A DNA stretch of 15,316 bases, from the NCBI GenBank assembly GCA_964465125.1, contig CAYXIO010000077.1, forward strand, positions 1 through 15,316, in the 5' to 3' direction. This document shows, piece after piece, positions 1 to 7,600 of the stretch; the first letter of the stretch is position 1; each line of letters opens with the position of its first letter. Made by a program: the position numbers and the translations under genes. The notes under the pieces were generated by a model. The model saw only the letters and a list, made by a program, of their open reading frames with translations. It was not told the DNA's origin and did no database searches. This DNA comes from CAYOHG01 sp964465125 (GTDB taxonomy: Bacteria; Planctomycetota; Phycisphaerae; UBA1845; Fen-1342).

Positions 1-120
1 GATTGGCACGTCAAGACCGCGATCGTCATGCACGCCCGAAGAATTCAGGCCGCCGAGGCGCGCCGACTCCTGGACGCCGCCGGCGGCATCGTTCGACGCG
101 TGCTCGAGTCGCCGGAGTAG
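1..120 (+). CDS. murQ: C-terminal end of probable N-acetylmuramic acid 6-phosphate etherase (partial)
   Basis: Only the last 39 codons are present, in frame 1, ending in TAG at 118-120. The residues read D-W-H-V-K-T-A-I-V-M, then an Ala/Arg-rich helix (EARRLLDAAGG) and IVRRVLE. This pattern (VKxAIVM, then an EAxxxLxxAGG helix, then a basic end) matches my memory of the C-terminus of MurQ. MurQ is a cytoplasmic SIS-fold enzyme that splits the lactyl ether of N-acetylmuramic acid 6-phosphate to give GlcNAc-6-phosphate and lactate during cell-wall recycling. The catalytic SIS domain lies outside the window, so the call rests on the tail alone; another SIS-domain protein is the main alternative. 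The next gene starts 6 bases downstream, so the two are probably co-transcribed. Confidence 0.5.
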   Translation, partial: DWHVKTAIVMHARRIQAAEARRLLDAAGGIVRRVLESPE

Positions 121-126
121 CCGCTC

Positions 127-1285
127 GTGCGCATCGCGCTGCTCGTCACCGACCTCCAGCCGGGAGGCACTCCGCTGCGCCTCGCACGGCTGGCAATCGG
201 CCTGCGCGCGCGGGGCGTCGACGTTTCCGTGGGCTGCCTCGCGCCGCCCGGCCCGGTCAGCCGCCGGCTCGACCAGCAGCGGATTCCCACCTTCGCGTGC
301 GCAGCCCGCAGCCGTTTTGACTTTCGCGCGCTCGCGCGGCTCGCCGCCGAGCTGCGCCGCATCCGCCCCGATCTGCTTCATGCCACGCTCACCCACGCCA
401 ACGTCGCGGCGCGGCTCGTCGCACCGCGCGCCGGCATCCCCGTGCTCAGCTCCACCGCCACCATCGAGCTCGAACGATGGTCCCACCTCTGGCTCGAACG
501 ACTTACGGCACGCTGGGACCAAGGCCATCTCGTGAATTCCCGGTCGCTGGCCGAGCATGTGCATCGCCGCTTTCACGTTCCCCGCGAGCGCATTCACGTG
601 GTTCCCCCGCTGGCGGAGCCGCTCGCACTCAACCTCTCCCGCGAGGAAGCCCGCCACGCACTGGACCTGACGCAGGACACCTTCGTCGTCGCGTGGGCCG
701 GGCGGATGGATCCCGTCAAGCGGCTGCACGTGCTTCTGGACACTGCGGACTGCGTGCGTGCGGAGCCGTTCGCATTTCTCCTCGCCGGCGACGGCCCGCA
801 GCGCGCCGCGCTCGAACGGCGGCTGCGCGCGCAGCCCAACCCGGCGGTACGTCTCCTCCGCTGGCAGGACGACCTTTCCGCGCTCTTCGCCGCCGCCGAC
901 GTGCTCGCCTTCCCCTCTCTCACGGAAGGCACGCCCAACGTCGTGCTGAGCGCGATGCTGAGCGGGCTGCCGGTCATCGCCAGCGACATTCCTTCTCACC
1001 GGGAGTTGGCCGGCGAGGAGCGCCGCATCCTGCTCGTCGAGGGACCGCGGGCGGCCGACTGGGCGCTCGCGCTGCGCGGCGNNNNNNNNNNGTTTCAGCG
1101 TCGGCAAAACGCCGATCCTCACCGGCGTGGACCTGGAGCTGCGCGAAGTGCGCGGCCGGAAACTCCTGCGCGAGGCGCTTCGGGCACGCGCGAGCGTCTG
1201 GGCCCGCGAGAATCTGGCGCCGGACGCCGCCATCGAAGCCCATCTGCGCATCTATGAGCACCTGCTCAGCCCCGCGCGGCAATAG
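127..1285 (+). CDS. GT4-family glycosyltransferase, interrupted by an assembly gap
   Basis: This is a GT-B fold retaining glycosyltransferase, presumably acting in the cytoplasm on a sugar nucleotide to build an envelope glycan; donor and acceptor cannot be told. The GTG start at 127 gives the usual N-terminal Rossmann strand (MRIALLVTDLQPGG). The C-terminal domain has the WAGRMDPVKR donor-site segment (about residues 195-204), LLAGDGP, and FPSLTEGTPNVVL with E267. The canonical EX7E motif would need a second Glu at residue 275, where a Ser stands. Ten N bases at 1082-1091 interrupt the gene. After the gap the frame that continues the family is the one beginning at 1094 (REALRARASVWARENLAP, then AHLRIYEHLLS), which stops at TAG 1283-1285. 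It is one base off the upstream frame, so the gap length is probably wrong rather than the gene broken. Staying in the original frame gives a non-family tail that stops at 1257. Confidence 0.85.
1082..1091. other. Assembly gap (10 N)
   Basis: Exactly ten N bases lie inside the glycosyltransferase gene. Ten is a common placeholder length for an unknown distance, and the correct reading frame differs on the two sides, so the true length is probably not ten. Any feature spanning this point should be treated as two joined pieces. Confidence 0.98.
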
Positions 1286-1411
1286 CGTGCATCCGCCGCC
1301 GCCACGCGCCAGTACGTGAGCGATTCCCCGCAAAGCTCCCCGCCGCTTTGCGCCCACCGCCGCTTGCGGATACCCTGACGGCTGGCCCGGCGCCGCGCGC
1401 ATGCCGGGCGT

Positions 1412-1415
1412 GGAG
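1412..1415 (+). promoter_or_regulatory. Ribosome binding site deciding the dGTPase start
   Basis: GGAG lies 7 bases upstream of the GTG at 1423. The open frame reaches back to an ATG at 1348, but that codon has no purine-rich leader and the extra residues are Ala/Pro/Arg-rich without family character. This motif therefore favours the GTG start. Confidence 0.55.
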
Positions 1416-1422
1416 ACGACTC

Positions 1423-2514
1423 GTGAGCCGCACGCAATCCCCCGCTGATTGGGGCGACGACGCCTTGTTTCGCGACCACCCGGAGCCGGCGTCGGTCGAT
1501 GTCGAGCCGCTCGCGATCGATCGGCAGCGCGTCGTTCAATCCGCGGCGTTCCGACGCTTGCAGCACAAGACCCAGGCCTTCATGGCCGGCCGCGACGACC
1601 ACTTCCGCACCCGCCTGACGCACACGCTCGAGGTCGCCCATCTCGCCCGGCTGCTGGCCGCCCGCCTCGGCGCTTCGCAGGACCTCGCCGAAGTGGCCGC
1701 ACTCGCGCATGACCTCGGGCATTCTCCCTTCGGCCACGCCGGCGAACGCGCGCTGAACGATTGCATGCGCGCTTACGGCGGCTTCGAGCACAATGCCCAC
1801 ACCCTGCGGGTCGTCGAATACCTCGAACATCCCTACCCCCGGTTCCGCGGACTCAATCTCACGCGTATCGTTCGGCGATGCCTGGCCACTCACACGACGC
1901 AATTCGATCGCCCCGGACAACCTCCGCTTCAGAACGGCCGCCAGCCGCCTTTCGAGGGCCGCATCGTCGCGCTGGCGGATCAGCTCGCGTACACGCTGCA
2001 TGACCTTGCTGACGGCGCCTTCGCCGGCCTGATTCAGGCCGAGTCCCTGGCCGACATCGAGCTGTGGAAGGCAGCCAACCCGTCCCCTCCACCCGGCGCA
2101 GAGTGGCTGCGGCACCTGCGCCCGGCCATCGACCGAATGCAGGCCGCGATGCTGGACGACCTGGCCGCCCACGCCGCGCCGGCGGCGGCCCCCCCCAGCT
2201 CGCACGCGGCCGAATCGCGCTCGCTCGATTTTTCTCCGGACATGCAGCGTGACCTCGACCGTCTTAACGAATTGCTCATCGCTCAGGTCTACCGTCATCA
2301 TCAGTTGGTTCGAATGGACCGAAAGGCGGAGCGAATCGTCCGCGACCTGTTCGCGGAATATCAACGCGAGCCCCGACTACTTCCCCCCCGCTTTGCCGCA
2401 CGCGCCGAGTCGCTTGGGGTCGCGCGGGTCGCGGCAGATTACATCGCCGGAATGACGGACCGTTTCTGCCTGCGCGAGCATGCGCGCCTCTTCGACCCCA
2501 CCATCGACGCGTGA
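1423..2514 (+). CDS. dgt: dGTPase-like HD-domain deoxynucleoside triphosphate triphosphohydrolase
   Basis: The family hydrolyses dNTPs to deoxynucleoside and tripolyphosphate in the cytoplasm and adjusts nucleotide pools; some members contribute to phage defence by depleting dNTPs. The 363-residue protein from the GTG start opens with the family block AIDRQRVVQSAAFRRLQHKT. HD-fold metal ligands follow in order: H67 (RTRLTHTLEVAH), H96-D97 (ALAHDLGHSPFGHAGE) and D186 (ALADQLAYTLHD). The C-terminus carries the conserved GMTDRFCLREHARLF. Length and motif order fit the shorter dGTPase-like subgroup rather than the roughly 500-residue E. coli Dgt. It starts 137 bases after the glycosyltransferase stop, a gap that holds only a weak inverted repeat, so it may share its transcript or have its own promoter. 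Nothing nearby specifically supports a defence role. Confidence 0.9.
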   Translation: MSRTQSPADWGDDALFRDHPEPASVDVEPLAIDRQRVVQSAAFRRLQHKTQAFMAGRDDHFRTRLTHTLEVAHLARLLAARLGASQDLAEVAALAHDLGHSPFGHAGERALNDCMRAYGGFEHNAHTLRVVEYLEHPYPRFRGLNLTRIVRRCLATHTTQFDRPGQPPLQNGRQPPFEGRIVALADQLAYTLHDLADGAFAGLIQAESLADIELWKAANPSPPPGAEWLRHLRPAIDRMQAAMLDDLAAHAAPAAAPPSSHAAESRSLDFSPDMQRDLDRLNELLIAQVYRHHQLVRMDRKAERIVRDLFAEYQREPRLLPPRFAARAESLGVARVAADYIAGMTDRFCLREHARLFDPTIDA

Positions 2515-2857
2515 AACCACGATGACTCCTGCGGCCCGCCACGCTCAGGCATCGCAATCGTCGGCTACTCCAGCGCGAGTTCGCACAGGGGCTGCGCGGT
2601 AATGCGCAGCGCTGGCGGAATGCCATCTCTCAGGCTCGCGCCGCTGACCGGCGTCGCTCTCAACGGTCACGCAGTCGCCGCCGAGCCGTTCCGCCGAATC
2701 GCTTGAGCGGGCGCCGTGCCGAACTGCGGCTCAGAACCCGACCCGGCGGCGCTCAGGATGCCTCCTAACACGTTGTGGTCGTTGAACGTACCGAACCATA
2801 CCCTCCCGTTCGACCGAATAGCGCGCCCGCTTGCGCAAGTCCCTTCCGCGCCGCGAA
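2515..2857. other. Gene-free stretch after the dGTPase gene
   Basis: No convincing coding sequence is present on either strand; the open frames here are Arg/Ala/Pro-rich shadows. A short GC-only hairpin (GCTGCGC at 2591-2597 paired with 2604-2610, 6-base loop) could weakly end dgt transcription but has no T tract. A palindrome at 2830-2839 is listed separately with the downstream sigma-54 promoter. Confidence 0.5.
2830..2839. promoter_or_regulatory. Perfect palindrome CTTGCGCAAG, possible activator site
   Basis: A ten-base perfect palindrome centred about 105 bases upstream of the predicted transcription start of the sigma-54 promoter at 2914-2930. That is a normal distance for an enhancer-binding-protein site. 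No specific regulator can be named, and a ten-base palindrome can occur by chance in GC-rich DNA. Confidence 0.3.
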
Positions 2858-2874
2858 GCGCACGTTCCGTGCGC
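2858..2874. promoter_or_regulatory. Interrupted palindrome GCGCACG-TTC-CGTGCGC, possible upstream activator site
   Basis: Two perfect 7-base arms are separated by TTC. The centre is about 74 bases upstream of the predicted transcription start and 48 bases upstream of the -24 element. It resembles the dyad sites bound by dimeric sigma-54 enhancer-binding proteins. The GCAC-N5-GTGC core differs in spacing from the NtrC consensus (GCAC-N7-GTGC), so another activator would be expected. The role is inferred from position and symmetry only. Confidence 0.4.
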
Positions 2875-2913
2875 CGAATGACCGTCTCCTTCCCCAGACT
2901 GTCGGCTGAATGC

Positions 2914-2930
2914 TGGCACGCCCCTTGCCA
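2914..2930 (+). promoter_or_regulatory. Sigma-54 (RpoN) -24/-12 promoter
   Basis: The sequence TGGCACG-CCCC-TTGCCA matches the RpoN consensus TGGCACG-N4-TTGCW at every defined base except the last (C for A/T). GG (2915-2916) and GC (2927-2928) have the required ten bases between them. Transcription would start near 2940 and give a leader of about 60 bases before the outer membrane protein ATG at 3001. Orientation, intergenic position and the palindromes upstream all agree. Confidence 0.75.
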
Positions 2931-2989
2931 TACGCTCGGCCATCTGTGGGTCCCAGCGCGGTCGGGCCCCGCACCTCGCAATCGCGTTT

Positions 2990-2993
2990 GGAG
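2990..2993 (+). promoter_or_regulatory. Ribosome binding site deciding the outer membrane protein start
   Basis: GGAG lies 7 bases before the ATG at 3001. That ATG opens a textbook signal peptide and lies downstream of the predicted transcription start near 2940, so the in-frame ATG at 2716 would not be on this transcript. Confidence 0.7.
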
Positions 2994-3000
2994 ACACGTC

Positions 3001-4122
3001 ATGAAATCGCTTCGGTCGTTGGCAAGACTTGCCGCCGTCGCCGCATTCGCGGCAACCACGGCGCTCGCGTACGCCGGGTTCGACACAACGACGTTCCGCC
3101 TTGAGCCCGTGGAAGATCCGGCGCCTCAGGACGCTGCCAAGCCTGCCGCGAAGGAGCAGGCGCCGGCGCCCGAGCCTGCGGCCGCGCCGGAGGAGGCCCC
3201 TCCAGCCGCGCACGACTCCCTGGCTGTCACGCCCGGCTATCTCAGCGATCGCGCCACCTTCGCGATCAGCAAGAGCCGCTTCCACAACGATCCCGAAATC
3301 CTTTGGCCCGGCTTCCTCAGCGGGCTGCGCGGCTTCGAGCACTTCTACGACCCGATCGGCAACCCGCTCTACTTCGAGTCGCCGTTCAACACCACCGGTA
3401 TGCGCCTGCTGTATCTGCACCATGATTTCCCCGATGGCTCGCAGCTCGGCGGCGGCGACGTGAACATCTACGCCCTCCAGATTCGCATGGCCTTGACCGA
3501 GCGCTTGGGCTTCATCGCCACCAAGGACGGCTATAGCGACCTGAACGCACGCATCCTGCCCAACGCGGAGGGCTGGAACGACTTCGCCATCGGCCTGAAG
3601 TACGCCTTCTGGGTGGATCGCGACGCCGACTGGGTCATGACCGGCGGACTGCGCTGGGAATGGGACAACGGCGACCAGGACATCCTCCAGGGCGGCGACC
3701 AGGAGCTCAGCCCGTTCATCAGCTTCGCCAAGGGCTTCGACCAGCTCCACCTGCTCGGCAACGTGACCGGGCGCATCCCCGCCAACGGTAACCGCGGCAA
3801 CAGCATCCTCCAGTGGGATCTCCACGCCGACTATGAAATCGCGCCGGAGGCCCTCCCGGGCTTCGCGCCCGTCCTCGAAATCCACGGTCTGCACTACCTC
3901 AGCGACGGCGACCACCTGCCGCTGAGCGTCGGCGGTCTCGATTACACCAACCTCGGCTCGACCGACGTCAGCGGCAGCGGCGTGGTCTCCGCCGGCATCG
4001 GCTTCCGCTGGAAGCTCACGCCTCACGTGTCGATCGGCTCCACGTGGGAATTCCCGATGACCAATCCCGATCATGACATCATGGGCAACCGCTTGACCGC
4101 GGACTTGACGCTGGCCTGGTAA
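3001..4122 (+). CDS. Secreted beta-barrel-like outer membrane protein
   Basis: This 373-residue protein has a Sec signal peptide (MKSLRSLARL, an Ala-rich core, cleavage probably after AYA at residue 25), a Pro/Ala/Glu-rich linker (about residues 36-75), and a C-terminal part of alternating aromatic/hydrophobic and polar residues ending in the aromatic LTLAW. Segments such as GWNDFAIGLKYAFW and WVMTGGLRWEW look like transmembrane beta-strands with short turns. The style resembles planctomycete outer membrane porin- or transporter-like proteins, but no substrate or named family can be assigned. It has its own sigma-54 promoter and a good ribosome binding site and is followed 17 bases later by a small gene, so the two probably form a regulated cassette. 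Main doubt: beta-barrel topology is judged by eye. Confidence 0.75.
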   Translation: MKSLRSLARLAAVAAFAATTALAYAGFDTTTFRLEPVEDPAPQDAAKPAAKEQAPAPEPAAAPEEAPPAAHDSLAVTPGYLSDRATFAISKSRFHNDPEILWPGFLSGLRGFEHFYDPIGNPLYFESPFNTTGMRLLYLHHDFPDGSQLGGGDVNIYALQIRMALTERLGFIATKDGYSDLNARILPNAEGWNDFAIGLKYAFWVDRDADWVMTGGLRWEWDNGDQDILQGGDQELSPFISFAKGFDQLHLLGNVTGRIPANGNRGNSILQWDLHADYEIAPEALPGFAPVLEIHGLHYLSDGDHLPLSVGGLDYTNLGSTDVSGSGVVSAGIGFRWKLTPHVSIGSTWEFPMTNPDHDIMGNRLTADLTLAW

Positions 4123-4139
4123 CCCGAAAGGAATCGCCG

Positions 4140-4334
4140 ATGAATCGCAAGCTGACGTACGGAGTGATTCGCAAGTATGCGGCGTTGTGCGCAGCCGGCG
4201 GGATTCTGATGCAGGTGATTCCGTTCGCCTGCGGCCAGAACATCCTGCGAACGGTGACACCCGTCCTTCTCGACGATACCTACAACGTGCTGGACTGGGT
4301 AATTCGCCTCGTGGCGCCCCTGGTCCTGCCGTAG
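4140..4334 (+). CDS. Small hydrophobic protein, 64 residues, unknown function
   Basis: The ATG at 4140 is preceded by AAAGGA at 4127-4132 (7-base spacing) and lies 17 bases after the outer membrane protein stop. The product begins MNRKLTYGVIRKY, then a hydrophobic stretch (about residues 14-30, AALCAAGGILMQVIPFA) with a Cys at about 31, then a second apolar segment (VLDWVIRLVAPLVLP) at the end. It may be exported or membrane-inserted. The Cys is not in a good lipobox (PFAC). I do not recognise the family. Position, spacing and a clear ribosome binding site argue that it is translated. It could be an accessory or assembly partner of the barrel, which is inference from adjacency. Confidence 0.65.
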   Translation: MNRKLTYGVIRKYAALCAAGGILMQVIPFACGQNILRTVTPVLLDDTYNVLDWVIRLVAPLVLP

Positions 4335-4352
4335 CGAGTGGAGCAAGCGAGT

Positions 4353-4398
4353 TCGCGGCCTGGGACCGCCTCTTCCCCCCAGAGCGCCCGGGCCGCGA
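4353..4398 (+). terminator. Long stem-loop after the outer membrane cassette
   Basis: Arms TCGCGGCCTGGG (4353-4364) and CCCGGGCCGCGA (4387-4398) pair over 12 positions with one G-U wobble, around a 22-base loop. It begins 19 bases after the small gene's stop. There is no T tract, so it may act as a Rho-type boundary or an mRNA 3' end stabiliser rather than an intrinsic terminator. Confidence 0.4.
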
Positions 4399-4423
4399 GT
4401 CGCACGACAGACAGCGACGGAAT

Positions 4424-4462
4424 GGACCGTCCGGTTAGGCTCGACCCAGCCGCGGACGGTCC
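4424..4462 (+). terminator. Second stem-loop, probable terminator
   Basis: GGACCGTCCG (4424-4433) pairs perfectly with CGGACGGTCC (4453-4462). Inside it, GGCT (4438-4441) can pair with AGCC (4448-4451) around a 6-base loop. GTTTCT follows, a short T-rich tail. It is the better candidate for ending the sigma-54-driven transcript. The rest of the 310-base gene-free stretch from 4335 to 4644 shows no coding character and no convincing promoter for the next gene. Confidence 0.5.
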
Positions 4463-4644
4463 GTTTCTGCGCCGAGAAACCGGTCTTGCATCCGCGCCCG
4501 CGTTCCGCGATGCTGGCATGCGAGAACCTGCGGGGCCGACACGCCCGACCCGGACCGTGGCGAACGTAACCTGAGCTTGAAACCCGGCCCCGCCGCCTGA
4601 ATCCGAGCCGATGCCGTCGACCACGACGGCAAGGAGTCTGCACC

Positions 4645-7600
4645 ATGATCACACAGCCCGCCCGCGGAACCAGCCGCGCGCGGCGCCGCCAAGCCGGCGC
4701 CCGCGCCCTGCTCCTGCTCTCCACGTCCGCCCTGCTCGGCTTCACGGCCTACCGCCGTCCCGAGGCGCCTGCGGCGGCGACTGCCGTCGCGCCGAAAGTC
4801 GCGGCCAACAGTCCCGCGGCATCGGACCCCTGCGAGAAGCAACTCGCCAGTGCCGAGACCAAGCTGAACGCCAAGCTCGCCAGGTACCTCGAGCGCGGAC
4901 CCAAGCCCCACGACGCGCCGCAGGAAGCCGAGGAGTTCTTCCTGCGCAAGCGGCTCGCCCCGGGCATGACCGAAATGCCGGTCGAACGCCTCCGCCGCTC
5001 CCTCGACGACATTCGCGAACGCGAGGCCCAGCTCGCCGATGAGCTCGCCGCGAATCCCACGCGCGGTGCGGCCGGCCCCGGCGGAATCAGCCAGTGGCTG
5101 TCGCTAGGACCCGGCAACGTCGGCGGGCGCACGCGCGCCATCGTCATCAACCCCATCGATCCCAGCATCATGTACGCGGCCGGGGTCGCCGGCGGCGTCT
5201 GGAAGACCACCAACGGCGGCGCAAGCTGGGATTCCACCGACGACTTGATGCTGAACATCGCCGTCTGCGCGCTCGCGATGGACCCCAGCGACCCCGACAC
5301 GCTCTACGCCGGCACCGGCGAGGGCTTCTTCAACGGCGACGCCGTCCGAGGGCTCGGCATCTACAAGACCACCGACGGCGGCGCGAATTGGCACCAGCTC
5401 GCCAGCACCACCCAGAACGTCCCGGAAGGCGCCTTCTACCGCGTGAACGCCCTCGTCATCAGCCCGACCGACCCCGACCGCGTCTACGCCGGCACGCGCT
5501 ACGGCGTCTGGGGCAGTGACGACGCCGGCGACACCTGGCGCCTGCTGCTGGGCAATCCGCAGTTCCTCGAGACGAAGACCACCGAGCACGCCACTAGCAG
5601 CGGCTGCACCGACCTGGCCATCCGACAGGATCTCGACCCGGACGTGCTCTTCGCCGCGTTCGGCAGCTTCGAATCGGACGGTCTCTATCGCAGCACCGAC
5701 GCCGGGGAGACCTGGATACGCCTCGGTTCGCAAGTCGATCTTCAGCTCCCCATTCAGGGCCGAATGGAAGTGGCCATCGCGCCGACCGATAACGACGTCG
5801 TGTACGTCTCCATGGCCGATTCCGACGGCGTGATGGTCAACGTCTACCGCTCGCTCGACGGCGGTGACAGTTGGAGCGGCCGGCTCGACTTCTCCTACCC
5901 GTCCAGCCCGGCCCTCCTGTCGAACATCCCCTACTCCTCCGCCTGCGGCAGCAACGGAAGCTACGCCCAGGGCTGGTATGACAACATGATCGCCGTCGAT
6001 CCCGTCGATTCCGATACGGTCTGGATCGGCGGCATCGACCTCTTCCGCTCCGACGACGGTGGGCGGACCTTCAACATCGCCAGCTACTGGTATCTCGGCC
6101 CGCCGGTCCCCGGCGAACCGCACACGCCCTATGATGACGCGTTCGTTCACGCCGATCAGCACGGCTTCGCCTTCCACCCCGACTACGACGGCGCGAACAA
6201 CCAGACGCTCTACGTCACCAACGACGGCGGCATCTTCCGCACGCAAAACGCCCGCGCCGCCGTCACCGACGCATTCTGCTTCTGGGACATCAACAACCCC
6301 GACCGACTGCCCGATGTCGTCTGGGAAAGCCTCAACAACGGCTACGGCGTCACCCAGTTCTATCACGGCGACGCCGCGAAGAACGCCGACGTCTTCGGCG
6401 GAGGCACACAGGACAACGGAACCAACTTCGTCTGGGCCCGAAACACGCCCGACGACTGGGTCGAGGTCTACGGCGGCGACGGCGGCTACACCGCGATTAA
6501 CGACAGCAACCCGAATATCTTCTACGTCGAGGTCTACTATTTCCCCGCCATCGCCAAGACCGTCGACGGGGGGCAGACCTTCGTGGACGCCAACACCGGC
6601 ATCCACGACCACGGTCAGTTCATCAACCCCTTCGCCATGGACCCCAGCGATCCGCAGACGCTCTGGGCCGGCGGGAGCTCACCCTGGCGAACCATCAACG
6701 GCGCCGGGCTCTGGCAGGTCGCCTTCAGCACCAACCCCGCGACCTACGCCTCCGGATTCCCGCTCAACTTCAGCGGACTCACTTCCGCCATCGCAATCGC
6801 CCCGTCCGATCGAAACGTCGTCTACTTCGGAATGACCGGCGGCTATGTCGCCCGAACGACCGACGGGCTCTCCGCCGCCCCGACCTGGACCTATTCCCGC
6901 CCCCAATCCGCGTATGTCAGCAGCGTGGCGGTCAACCCGATCAACCCCGACGTAGCCTACGCCACCTACTCCACCTTTGACGTGCCGCACATCCTCCGCA
7001 CCACCGACGGCGGCAAGTCCTGGACCGTCGTCGACGGCATCGACGTGACCGGCGTCCCGGACATCCCCGTGCACTGGCTGGCGATCCGCCCGTGCGATCC
7101 GCTGCGGCTTTACGCGGCCACCGAGCTGGGCGTTTTCGCCAGCGACGACGCGGGCGAGACCTGGTTCCCCGCCAACGTCGGGCTCGCGCATACCGTCGTC
7201 TCCTCGCTCGACTGGAAGGACGAGAACACGCTGGTAGCCTTCACCCACGGCCGTGGGGCGTTTTTGACCGAGCTGCCCCCCTGCGACTGCGACGGCAACG
7301 GACAGGACGACGCCACCGACGTCCAGGCAGGACGCGCCACGGACTGCAACGGTAACGGTTTGCGCGACGACTGTGACGTCGCCTCATTCACCAGCCCCGA
7401 CTGCAACGGCAACGGCATTCCCGACACCTGCGAACCGGAGACCGACGGCGACGGCGTGCCCGACGAATGCGACATTTGCCCCAAGATCGCCAACAGCGAT
7501 CAGATCGACTCCGACGGCGACGGCCTCGGCGACGTCTGCGACGCCTGCCCGCTCGTTCCCAACGGCGACGACAACGACGGGGACGGCGCCGGCGACGCCT

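Noticed and set aside
1329..1352. Inverted repeat CGCAAAGC / GCTTTGCG between the glycosyltransferase and dGTPase genes as a terminator
   Set aside because: The 8-bp stem has an 8-base loop and no T tract on either side. It could form, but termination is not supported.
1348..1422. Earlier ATG start for the dGTPase
   Set aside because: No ribosome binding site, and the added residues are Pro/Ala/Arg-rich. GTG 1423 has GGAG at 7 bases.
1252..2364. A 370-codon open frame on - opposite the dGTPase gene
   Set aside because: Composition is typical of an antisense shadow, and the + frame holds a full HD-domain motif set.
2716..3000. N-terminal extension of the outer membrane protein to an ATG at 2716
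   Set aside because: The added 95 residues lack protein character and would put the signal peptide inside the protein. They also overlap the sigma-54 promoter and palindromes.
2731..4260. A 509-codon open frame on - opposite the outer membrane protein
   Set aside because: Low-complexity Arg/Glu/Val/Gly composition and no ribosome binding site. The + strand gene has promoter, ribosome site and signal peptide.
4338..4574. A 78-codon open frame covering the stem-loops after the small gene
   Set aside because: It runs through both inverted repeats, has no ribosome site and gives an Arg/Pro/Ala-rich product.
5104..6612. A 502-codon open frame on - inside the propeller gene
   Set aside because: Val/Gly/Asp-rich mirror of the Asp-box repeats. 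It has no recognisable domain.
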